This document shows, one piece after another, positions 1 through 5,228 of a stretch of 7,151 nucleotides of DNA. The notes below the pieces were generated by a model that saw only the letters and a list, made by a program, of their open reading frames with translations, searched no databases and was not told the origin of the DNA. The DNA lies in assembly GCA_023143935.1 (NCBI GenBank), contig JAGLGQ010000099.1, positions 1 to 7,151 on the forward strand, given 5' to 3'. This DNA comes from Minisyncoccota bacterium. GTDB lineage: Bacteria; Patescibacteriota; Minisyncoccia; Phycocordibacterales; GCA-2747955. A program made the position numbers and the translations under genes. The stretch's first letter is position 1. Each line of letters starts with the position of its first letter.

Positions 1-116
1 TCAGAGGCCGGACCTGTTGGAAATTTAACTTATTGAAAATACCGTACAAATACCGTACAGGCCGGGCCTGTTGAAAAAGTATTGTGTTACCGTACAGGCC
101 TTGCCTGTTGGAAAAA
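1..116. repeat. Three degenerate copies of a GC-rich hairpin repeat
   Basis: On the plus strand the pattern is TACCGTACAGGCC, then three or so variable bases, then CCTGTTG(G)AAA. Copies lie at 51-77 and 88-114; a diverged third copy, lacking the TACCGTAC part, lies at about 3-23. An extra TACCGTACA occurs at 40-48. The core of copy 2 is a perfect palindrome (ACAGGCC-G-GGCCTGT, 57-71). Copy 3 keeps six-base arms (94-99/103-108). The G+C content contrasts sharply with the surroundings. The copies are too short and irregularly spaced (54 and 37 bp) for a CRISPR array. They begin 9 bp beyond the stop codon of the AbrB-like gene, but no T-tract follows the hairpins, so they are not obvious intrinsic terminators. 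The first copy may be cut by the window edge. Confidence 0.75.
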
Positions 117-124
117 ATAAATAT

Positions 125-295
125 TTATTTTTTGGGATTTCTCCAATCTTTTATTTCTAAAACTCCTCTGCCGTTGTCCTCAATGGTTAATTTTTGTTTA
201 TTTTTCCAACCGTATTTTTCGATAATTTCTTTTGGGAGATTGACTGAGTAACTGTATTTACTATTTTTGTTTAATTTACGAATAATTTTTTTCAT
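125..295 (-). CDS. AbrB/MazE/SpoVT-type DNA-binding protein, 56 aa
   Basis: This small gene encodes MKKIIRKLNKNSKYSYSVNL followed by PKEIIEKYGWKNKQKLTIED and a short tail ending in WRNPKK. The order 'serine, then V-x-L-P-K-E-[IL]-[IL]-x-x-x-G-W-x-x-x-x-x-[LV]-x-[IV]' is the swapped-hairpin beta-barrel signature of AbrB/MazE proteins, which dimerise to bind palindromic DNA and are often antitoxins or autorepressors. The SVNLPKEIIEKYGW segment (residues 17-30) is the main support. It starts at the only ATG, about 28 nt after a predicted transcription start, with no Shine-Dalgarno sequence. No toxin gene follows within the 124 bp left in the window. The gene upstream on the same strand is the 240-aa HEPN-like gene, but this gene has its own promoter. 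It could be a stand-alone regulator or an orphan antitoxin. Confidence 0.82.
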   Translation of the reverse strand: MKKIIRKLNKNSKYSYSVNLPKEIIEKYGWKNKQKLTIEDNGRGVLEIKDWRNPKK

Positions 296-306
296 AATTT
301 TTTATT

Positions 307-330
307 TAGATGCATCTATAGATGTATCTA
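307..330. promoter_or_regulatory. Tandem 12-bp palindromic operator upstream of the AbrB-like gene
   Basis: Two abutting 12-mers, TAGATGCATCTA (307-318, a perfect palindrome) and TAGATGTATCTA (319-330, one base off), form a direct repeat. The block sits directly downstream of the -10 box of the AbrB-like gene and covers the predicted start of transcription. AbrB/MazE family proteins commonly bind such sites in their own promoters, so autorepression is the natural reading; it is inferred from position and symmetry only. Confidence 0.72.
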
Positions 331-338
331 TTATAGCA
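330..338 (-). promoter_or_regulatory. Extended -10 promoter of the AbrB-like gene
   Basis: The minus strand reads TGCTATAAT, a perfect extended -10 (TGnTATAAT) with TATAAT at 335-330. No good -35 is visible: the bases 17 bp upstream fall in a G/T-rich tract (347-370). Predicted start near 323, giving a leader of about 28 nt. Confidence 0.65.
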
Positions 339-346
339 TGGAAAAT

Positions 347-370
347 GGTTTTGGTTTTGGGGTTTGGGGG
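347..370 (+). other. G-rich tract with G-quadruplex potential
   Basis: The plus strand has GG-TTTT-GG-TTTT-GGGG-TTT-GGGGG. Four G-runs separated by 3-4 T can form a two-tier G-quadruplex. It lies in the gap between the 240-aa gene and the AbrB-like gene, where the -35 region of the latter would be. In such an A+T-rich sequence this is a conspicuous composition change, but a function is not shown. Confidence 0.4.
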
Positions 371-406
371 TAATGATTTTCTACAATTTCATTAACTAAA
401 ATATTT

Positions 407-1129
407 TTAAAAATCTAACATTTTTGATTTAAAAACTCCCGATTTTCTTTTGGTTATATAACGACCATCTTTTAATTTACAAATTATTATTTTACTACAT
501 TCTCTAGATTTTATACTCGGATTAAAATTAAACTTATTACAACTTTTAATAAAATCACATTCTGAATCCATTTCATAAAATAAATTTTTTGCTGTTTTTA
601 TATCCCTTAAAAAATCCGTTAAATCTTTTCTTTTTAGATCATGAATCTTTTTGTATGGAAACTTATTTCCATTTAAAGAAACCATATAGCGATCTAACTC
701 ATTTTTATCTTTGGGTGCAAATTTATCGTTTATATAATATCTATCAATTAACCACTCCCATGCCGTTAAACTTGGTTCTAAAATCGATTTACTTAATAAT
801 TCAATACGCATTTTTTTACATATATCCTGTAAATTATGACCTGTAGGAACTATCATTTTTGCATTCAAAAACAAAGATTTCATTGAAAGTTCTAGTGCGT
901 GTTTAAAATTATAGCGTGCCGCAAGAAAAATTGCCCCATTTTCAAGTGTAAATGGAGGATCATAGTCGGGATATTTTTGTATAATATCTTTGGAAGTGAA
1001 ACTTTTTCCTATATTTTTTTGAGAAAGCAAATATTCAATTAATAACTGAGCTCCCCTAAAATAACCAAAATTTAACATACTTCCAACCTGTATTTTTCTT
1101 TTTTTTCTCTTCTCAATAATTTCTGTCAT
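407..1129 (-). CDS. Hypothetical protein with HEPN-like segment, 240 aa
   Basis: I do not recognise the whole protein. Residues 66-107 resemble the helical core of HEPN proteins (often RNases or nucleotide-binding toxins): ARYNFKHALELSMKSLFLNA (71-90) followed by PTGHNLQDICKKM (95-107), matching the family pattern 'hAlElslKalll…p..GHdL..l'. An R-x4-H motif (R72, H77) is present, but the usual catalytic R-x4-6-H lies in the last helix of the domain, so this may not be the active site. The N-terminus (KRKKRK, 7-12) and C-terminus (about 217-236) are basic, which would suit RNA or DNA contact. No membrane segment is seen. ATG is at 1129, only 8 bp after the stop of the 577-aa membrane protein gene, so the two are almost certainly co-transcribed; no Shine-Dalgarno sequence precedes it. 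M18 is an alternative start. No terminator hairpin follows. Confidence 0.6.
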   Translation of the reverse strand: MTEIIEKRKKRKIQVGSMLNFGYFRGAQLLIEYLLSQKNIGKSFTSKDIIQKYPDYDPPFTLENGAIFLAARYNFKHALELSMKSLFLNAKMIVPTGHNLQDICKKMRIELLSKSILEPSLTAWEWLIDRYYINDKFAPKDKNELDRYMVSLNGNKFPYKKIHDLKRKDLTDFLRDIKTAKNLFYEMDSECDFIKSCNKFNFNPSIKSRECSKIIICKLKDGRYITKRKSGVFKSKMLDF

Positions 1130-1137
1130 AATGATTT

Positions 1138-2871
1138 TTATTTTTCTATTTCTTTAAGCAACAATTCGACTAACTCAAGAAATTCTTTTCGGTACAACTC
1201 TTTTTGTTCATTATTTTTACACATCTCTTTAATTTCAGTACTTTCAATTTCGGTTTTCATTTTTTCAAGTTTTTGTCTTTGTGCAACTTTTAACATTTCT
1301 TTCTTTTTTTTGTCATTAGCATTATTCCATTCCTCTCTATTGTCATCGTCTAAAGTTATTTTTAGCTTATCCCAACCAAAATAATTAAAAATAATCTGAA
1401 TAGTTTCTTCTTTTTGAGATTCAGCTTTTGCATTCATCATCTCAGCAAGTCTTTTATCTCTTGTCCCTTTATCTTCATCAACAGAACCAGACCACGATAT
1501 GCTTGTTCCCGAAATATAAAAATTTGGCTCTTTTTCTAATGCATATTTAACTTCTCCTGAAAAAAATAACATCAAAAATGCTGTAAATAATGATGAATGT
1601 ACATTTGGAAAAATTCCTCTTATTACTTCTGTTAAACTTTTGTCAAAATTAGATTCGTTATCATTTTTAAATATTCTGTCCCTCGACCACTGTAAAAACT
1701 CACGCAAAATAACACGAGGAATTCCGCTTTTTGTATTTTCTATTGATATTTTCCACTCCGCGGGAAAATCATGTTTCCAAATTCCATAGTTTGAAGACGT
1801 ACTATCTATTCCATCAAAAAAAGTTGGACAAAAACTAGTAAAAAGTCCAATGATGTAATTATCATACTTATCCTTTTCTTTTTTGTCCTCAATTTTGTTT
1901 AATTTTTCTATGCTTTTTTCAATATATTTTTTGAATAATGAAAAAAATTGATATGGACCATGTCCGTTTTTGAGTAAGGTTTTAGTTATTGCTTGAAAAA
2001 ATTCTCCACCAAAATAGTGCCAATTCCAAAAACGGTCTCTCTTTGAGTTAGTTTTTTTGTATATTTTCAAAACCCAACTTCTAAAAGTTGGAAAGTGTTT
2101 TTGTGAAAAGAAATTTGGAATTCTTTTTTCGGCACCGTAATTTTTTAACCAAAGCTCCTCTCTAGCCCAAAGTTTTTCGTTCCATTCAAGCACTTTTGGT
2201 AAAATTTCGTGGCCGATTAAAAAACGATCTCGCTTTTCAATATTATTTACATAAGTTTGTGAAAGTTGAATTGCAAGCTCTAATTCTTTAAACCTCATGG
2301 CGTCATTAATATGTGATATAAAAATTTTTATAAAATCCCCTTCGTTAAATTCTGATTTTTCAGACCAAAATGAACTCCATGCTCGCACCATTTTTTCAGC
2401 TTTTGTTTTATTTCTATATTTGAGTATTTTTGAAAAACTCAATTTTTTTAAAAATGGTATTTCAAATTCGGGTTTATACCCTTCAGAAAATCTTAATATA
2501 TTCTTAAATGGCGACCAAAAGAGAATAACTAAAATAAAAACTGCAAAAATGGATATTATTTTTGCAGATGTTGAAATATCAGTTCCTGAAAAAAATGCAA
2601 AGAAAATTATACTGATTATTGCAAGCCAAAAAACTTTTTTTGTTCCTAAAACCTCATCACTTAAAACCATTTTTTCAAATTCACTTCGCTTTTTCTTATT
2701 TTTTGAATTTAAAATATCTGTTAAAAACACAATGGCGAAAGGAATAAAAATTGCCAAAACACCTAGAGTAATGTTTTGAAAAAGTGATGGATCAAGATTT
2801 TGCAAAATCACATCTAACCAAGAAATTGGTTTAGAAAAATTACTTGCTATTGTTATTGTTATTTCTTGCAT
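1138..2871 (-). CDS. Three-TM membrane protein with large cytoplasmic domain, 577 aa
   Basis: I cannot assign a family. Three hydrophobic helices lie near residues 34-52, 79-95 and 103-120. The basic loop after the first (KNKKKR, 57-62) and the positive-inside rule place the N-terminus outside and a domain of about 450 residues in the cytoplasm. That domain is helical-looking and rich in aromatics, with many tryptophans between 165 and 285 (for example AWSSFWS 164-170, FWNWHYFGG 281-289) and more at 365-395. The last 70 residues are highly charged and probably coiled coil. No Walker, HNH, PD-(D/E)XK or protease motif is evident. It is followed after 8 bp by the HEPN-like gene, and its start is 12 bp downstream of a small frame ending at 2884. 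A fused membrane-anchor/sensor layout next to a possible RNase would fit a defence or toxin module; this is inference. No Shine-Dalgarno sequence precedes the ATG. Confidence 0.68.
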   Translation of the reverse strand: MQEITITIASNFSKPISWLDVILQNLDPSLFQNITLGVLAIFIPFAIVFLTDILNSKNKKKRSEFEKMVLSDEVLGTKKVFWLAIISIIFFAFFSGTDISTSAKIISIFAVFILVILFWSPFKNILRFSEGYKPEFEIPFLKKLSFSKILKYRNKTKAEKMVRAWSSFWSEKSEFNEGDFIKIFISHINDAMRFKELELAIQLSQTYVNNIEKRDRFLIGHEILPKVLEWNEKLWAREELWLKNYGAEKRIPNFFSQKHFPTFRSWVLKIYKKTNSKRDRFWNWHYFGGEFFQAITKTLLKNGHGPYQFFSLFKKYIEKSIEKLNKIEDKKEKDKYDNYIIGLFTSFCPTFFDGIDSTSSNYGIWKHDFPAEWKISIENTKSGIPRVILREFLQWSRDRIFKNDNESNFDKSLTEVIRGIFPNVHSSLFTAFLMLFFSGEVKYALEKEPNFYISGTSISWSGSVDEDKGTRDKRLAEMMNAKAESQKEETIQIIFNYFGWDKLKITLDDDNREEWNNANDKKKKEMLKVAQRQKLEKMKTEIESTEIKEMCKNNEQKELYRKEFLELVELLLKEIEK

Positions 2872-2883
2872 TTTCTATAAAAA

Positions 2884-3160
2884 TTAAATCTCATTAATTA
2901 CCCTATCAATCTTCCGCTCCATAATTTTAGTCATAATTTTATTTCCCAGATTTTTTTCTGTTACATCCTTTATTATAACATCTGGCAATTTTTTCCATGT
3001 CTTATTTTTTGTCTTTGTAATCATTATAAAATACACTCCAATTCACCCCTTTCATAAATTTTCTCTTATCGGTAAAAGTCGCACTCATCCAAATAATTAC
3101 ATCTTGAAAATATTTCCATAAAGCACTCACATTTTGATCATGCTGATGTTTTGAAAAAAT
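2884..3160 (-). pseudogene. Frameshifted C-terminal remnant, possibly of a DUF262/HNH-type nuclease
   Basis: Two overlapping minus frames look like one broken coding region. The upstream frame (3160-3002, 52 residues, no start codon at its head) encodes LWKYFQDVIIWMSATF and KRKFMKGVNWSVFYNDYKDK, then a stop. The next frame (ATG at 3024, stop at 2884, 46 residues) continues with TWKKLPDVIIKDV and ends IMERKIDRVINEI. Removing one base from the A6 run at 3005-3010 joins them into a single frame of about 92 residues. The 'LW.Y.Q.VI.W…F…RK.MKGV.W…YN.YKDK' pattern recalls, from memory, the stretch between the DUF262 and HNH domains of GmrSD-like nucleases; that match is weak and no HNH is present. 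A TAG at 3163-3161 closes the frame upstream, so the N-terminal part is missing. Alternatively the 46-residue frame is a real small gene, 12 bp ahead of the 577-aa gene. Confidence 0.5.
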
Positions 3161-3181
3161 CTACTTTTTATTTTTAACAAT

Positions 3182-3589
3182 TTAATTCTCAATATTCCTC
3201 AATTTTCTTTCCATAATATCTGATTCTAACGAACCAGCCACATTAGCATTTCTCCACATCTTTTTTATTTTTGCGGGAAATTGGGGAAGCATAAATAGTA
3301 AATTGACTACTGCAAATATCCAATAAATAATATTTTCTGTTTTGGTATAACCAAATGAAAAAACACTTGTCAACAAATAATTCCCCAGACACAAAAGACC
3401 AAAAAATAATAACATTTGTGCAAAAGAAACACTTAATCCTAAAAAAGTATTTTTACGTTCAACCTTCCCCCTTATTATTCCGATAATATTTATAATTAAC
3501 CCAATAAAAGATAACCAACTCTGCAAAAATAATTGAGTAGAAATACTTCCCCAAAGCGGTGATATTATGATAATTCCTATTACATCCAT
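3182..3589 (-). CDS. Small multi-pass membrane protein, 135 aa
   Basis: Family not recognised. Hydrophobic stretches at about residues 18-40, 50-78 (long, perhaps two passes) and 86-104, plus a hydrophobic N-terminus (MDVIGIIIIS), suggest three or four membrane helices. The basic patches GKVERK (41-46) and KIKKMWR (107-113) would be cytoplasmic. The tail ends IMERKLRNIEN, which resembles the IMERKIDRVINEI end of the downstream remnant. The ATG at 3589 has no Shine-Dalgarno sequence. A promoter with TATAAT lies about 90 bp upstream, and a repeat-borne promoter lies further up at 3780-3808. No terminator hairpin is seen between its stop and the remnant that begins about 20 bp later, so transcription may continue into the downstream genes. 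Confidence 0.62.
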   Translation of the reverse strand: MDVIGIIIISPLWGSISTQLFLQSWLSFIGLIINIIGIIRGKVERKNTFLGLSVSFAQMLLFFGLLCLGNYLLTSVFSFGYTKTENIIYWIFAVVNLLFMLPQFPAKIKKMWRNANVAGSLESDIMERKLRNIEN

Positions 3590-3678
3590 ATTGATTAGAT
3601 TAAATTGTTAAAAATAAATTTCAAATAGTTTTTCCAAAATTGCACATAACTAATTTTTATCCGAACTATGTACTAAAT

Positions 3679-3706
3679 ATTATAACAATATCTTGCATGT
3701 TTACAA
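3679..3706 (-). promoter_or_regulatory. Candidate promoter of the 135-aa membrane protein gene
   Basis: On the minus strand TTGTAA (3706-3701) is followed by a 16-bp spacer and a perfect TATAAT (3684-3679). Transcription would start near 3672, leaving a leader of about 82 nt before the ATG at 3589. This is the nearest good promoter to that gene. Confidence 0.5.
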
Positions 3707-3764
3707 ACTTTTAGTATTTCTTGAAATGTTTGGTATAAATATTAAAAGTTGGTATGTTTTTTCT

Positions 3765-3811
3765 TACTATCTATAGAATAGTATATCACAGTCGTAACAC
3801 GGCTACAAAAA
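3765..3811 (-). repeat. Promoter-bearing direct repeat, copy A (downstream of rhuM)
   Basis: Positions 3777-3811 match 4950-4984 at 33 of 35 bases. On the minus strand the element reads TTGTAG, a 17-bp spacer containing GTTACGAC, then TGATATACT, a plausible extended -10 promoter (-35 at 3808-3803, -10 at 3785-3780). It overlaps an inverted repeat, TACTAT/ATAGTA (3765-3770 and 3778-3783, 7-bp gap). The nearest gene it could drive is the 135-aa membrane protein, about 190 bp downstream. The rest of the gene-free stretch 3590-3890 holds the promoter at 3679-3706 and the rhuM terminator; I see no further small gene in it. Confidence 0.75.
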
Positions 3812-3835
3812 GCAAAATTTTGGGTTTAAGAAAGA

Positions 3836-3857
3836 AAAACTTCCGAAAGGAAGTTTT
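3836..3857 (-). terminator. Intrinsic terminator of rhuM
   Basis: A nine-base-pair stem (AAAACTTCC / GGAAGTTTT on the plus strand, 3836-3844 and 3849-3857) with a four-base loop begins 33 nt past the rhuM stop. On the minus strand it runs into TTTTTCTTTCTT, a broken but adequate U-tract. Confidence 0.75.
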
Positions 3858-3890
3858 GATTTGGGAGCATGTTACATAAAATGTGCTGGG

Positions 3891-4904
3891 TTATTTTTTA
3901 TTTGATTTAAGTTTTTTAATTTGTTTTTCGAAATCAGAATCAATCTTTTGTGTTTTATTAAATTTATCATATTCAACAAAAGCTTTCTGCTCCGCTTTTA
4001 TGTGAGAAATTTTACCTTTTCCGTCCAAAATTTCATATTTATTAAACTGCAAAAATTCATTTATAGATTCCGCTAATTTTTCCATTGAAAAAATTGAACG
4101 AGTTTCAATCATTCTTTCTATATAATCAAAATAACTTGAAACAGCCCTTTCTAATTTTTTGATTTCTACTTCCTCTAAATAATTTTTTGCAATAGTAGTA
4201 TCTGATTTTAAAATTCTACCCTTTGGCGAATTTTTCCAAGACAAAAGTCCCATCTTTTGTTTTGTCGAACTAACTTTTTTGTAAATAATTTCGGCGGCGG
4301 TATTGCCCGTAATCGCAAAATGAAATTTATTTTGAACAGTTGCAAAAAAATCTTTTGCTACTTTTGAATTTTTGTCATAATCAATACTACATTCCGCAAA
4401 AATATCAGTAATTTGAAGATAAATTTTTCTCTCGCTAGTACGAATAGAACGAACTCTTTCCAACAATTCTTGAAAATAATCTTTACCGAAATATTTACCG
4501 TTTTTGAGTCGTTCATCATCCATAGCAAAACCTTTAATAATATACTCTTTTAAAATTTTACTTGCCCAAATTCTAAATTGTGTAGCTTGAAAAGAATTCA
4601 CACGATAACCAACAGACAAAATTACATCCATATTATAAAATTGAACCTCATATTTTTTTCCGTCAGAGGCAGTTGTCCGGAATTTCCGGATAACTGAATT
4701 TTCCTCCAATTCGCCACTTTTAAAAATATTTTGCAAATGTTCATTTATAGTTCTTACATCAACACCAAAAAGTTCTGCCATTCTTTTTTGTGTAAGCCAA
4801 ATATTTTCATCGTGCAAAAATGCTTCCACTTTTACATCTCCATTCAGCGATGTATAAAGCAAAAATTCTGTTAATTCATCTTTTATAGTAAGTTTTTTAG
4901 TCAT
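3891..4904 (-). CDS. RhuM-family protein, 337 aa
   Basis: This is a full-length member of the RhuM family (COG3943, named from a Salmonella pathogenicity-island gene), common in accessory regions; its biochemical role is not established. Recognisable segments are IWLTQKRMAELFGVDVRTIN (35-54), a helix-turn-helix-like stretch continuing as EHLQNIFKSGEL (55-66); SVIRKFRTTASDGKKYEVQF (70-89); YNMDVILSVGYRVNSFQATQ (90-109) with FRIWASKILKEYIIKGFAMD (110-129); and ERKIYLQITDIFAECSIDYD (158-177) with the conserved FHFAITGNTAAEII (194-207). The C-terminus is lysine-rich. Its length matches the family, and I see no frame damage. The ATG at 4904 follows a leader of about 42 nt without a Shine-Dalgarno sequence. 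It forms a single-gene unit with its own promoter and terminator, bounded by two copies of a 35-bp repeat, just beyond tRNA-Ala. The HTH makes binding to the repeat-borne operator possible, but that is speculative. Confidence 0.93.
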   Translation of the reverse strand: MTKKLTIKDELTEFLLYTSLNGDVKVEAFLHDENIWLTQKRMAELFGVDVRTINEHLQNIFKSGELEENSVIRKFRTTASDGKKYEVQFYNMDVILSVGYRVNSFQATQFRIWASKILKEYIIKGFAMDDERLKNGKYFGKDYFQELLERVRSIRTSERKIYLQITDIFAECSIDYDKNSKVAKDFFATVQNKFHFAITGNTAAEIIYKKVSSTKQKMGLLSWKNSPKGRILKSDTTIAKNYLEEVEIKKLERAVSSYFDYIERMIETRSIFSMEKLAESINEFLQFNKYEILDGKGKISHIKAEQKAFVEYDKFNKTQKIDSDFEKQIKKLKSNKK

Positions 4905-4938
4905 CTTAAAAGTTAAAAAATAAAATATATTTTCTTTT

Positions 4939-4984
4939 TACTATTATAAAATAGTATATCATAGTCGTAACGCGGCTACAAAAA
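4939..4984 (-). promoter_or_regulatory. rhuM promoter and direct repeat copy B
   Basis: Bases 4950-4984 are the second copy of the 35-bp repeat (see 3765-3811). On the minus strand TTGTAG (4981-4976), a 17-bp spacer and TATACT (4958-4953) with an upstream TGA form an extended -10 promoter. The inverted repeat TACTAT/ATAGTA (4939-4944 and 4951-4956, 6-bp gap) overlaps the -10 and the predicted start near 4946, as an operator would. A second TATAAT (4948-4943) lies inside the inverted repeat. Confidence 0.65.
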
Positions 4985-4992
4985 ATGAGAGG

Positions 4993-5027
4993 AAAAGAAA
5001 AAAATCCCGAAGGGATTTTTTTCTTTT
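4993..5027 (-). terminator. Terminator of tRNA-Ala
   Basis: A 16-bp stem (4993-5008 / 5012-5027) built on TCCC-GAA-GGGA with long flanking A and T runs starts 17 nt past the tRNA 3' end. T-tracts follow on both strands, so it can act in either direction, but the tRNA is the only gene that reads into it closely. Confidence 0.85.
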
Positions 5028-5044
5028 TTTTTTTCTTTTTTGGG

Positions 5045-5118
5045 TGGACCTGACAGGACTTGAACCTGCCACCTCCTCAGTGCAAGTGAGGCGCTCTAGC
5101 CAGATGAGCTACAGGCCC
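5045..5118 (-). tRNA. tRNA-Ala (anticodon UGC)
   Basis: A 74-nt cloverleaf reads from GGGCCTG (acceptor, 5118-5112) to CAGGTCC plus the discriminator A. The anticodon stem CCTCA/TGAGG holds the loop CTTGCAC, so the anticodon is UGC. The T-arm loop is TTCAAGT, closed by GCAGG/CCTGT. The third acceptor pair is G3:U70, the alanyl-tRNA synthetase identity element, which confirms alanine. The bases after the discriminator are CCCA, so the CCA end is not encoded and must be added by CCA-adding enzyme. It is transcribed away from scpB and ends in the hairpin at 4993-5027. All genes beyond its 3' end in this window look accessory, consistent with tRNA-adjacent insertion. Confidence 0.97.
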
Positions 5119-5153
5119 AAATTTTGAAATTCAATTTGAAATTCAGTAAAAAT

Positions 5154-5181
5154 ATAATACCAAATTACTGATATTTTGCAA
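5154..5181 (-). promoter_or_regulatory. Candidate promoter of tRNA-Ala
   Basis: On the minus strand TTGCAA (5181-5176), a 16-bp spacer ending in TGG, and TATTAT (5159-5154) are placed to start transcription about 28 nt before the tRNA 5' end. Confidence 0.5.
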
Positions 5182-5210
5182 GACTAAAACTGTAAAGATA
5201 TTTTAAAAAG

Positions 5211-5219
5211 TGCTATAAT
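5211..5219 (+). promoter_or_regulatory. Extended -10 promoter of scpB, implying a leaderless mRNA
   Basis: TGCTATAAT is a perfect extended -10 (TATAAT 5214-5219). A weak -35 (TGTAAA, 5191-5196) is 17 bp upstream. The ATG of scpB starts only 9 bp after the -10, so transcription from the usual position (5226-5227) would leave at most three nucleotides before the start codon, with no room for a ribosome binding site. Confidence 0.65.
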
Positions 5220-5228
5220 ATTTCTCAT

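Noticed and set aside
5..16. Similarity of GGACCTG in the left repeat to the tRNA-Ala 3' end, as an attachment site
   Set aside because: Only 7-8 bases match, and the surrounding bases do not follow the tRNA.
72..78. R72-x4-H77 of the 240-aa protein as a proven HEPN catalytic motif
   Set aside because: The catalytic R-x4-6-H of HEPN RNases normally lies in the last helix of the domain, whereas this one precedes the GHNL segment; kept only as a possibility. (Residue numbers, not bases.)
1..116. CRISPR-like array
   Set aside because: Only about three diverged copies with 54- and 37-bp periods, internal palindromes and almost no spacer; no cas gene in the window.
589..846. 85-residue open frame on the plus strand
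   Set aside because: Antisense shadow of the 240-aa gene; no supporting motif.
2297..2779. 160-residue open frame on the plus strand
   Set aside because: It lies wholly inside the 577-aa gene on the other strand, has no family resemblance or ribosome site, and reflects biased base composition.
4676..4690. Perfect TCCGGAA-T-TTCCGGA palindrome inside rhuM
   Set aside because: It encodes the family-conserved SVIRKFRTTA stretch, so the symmetry is most simply a by-product of the codons.
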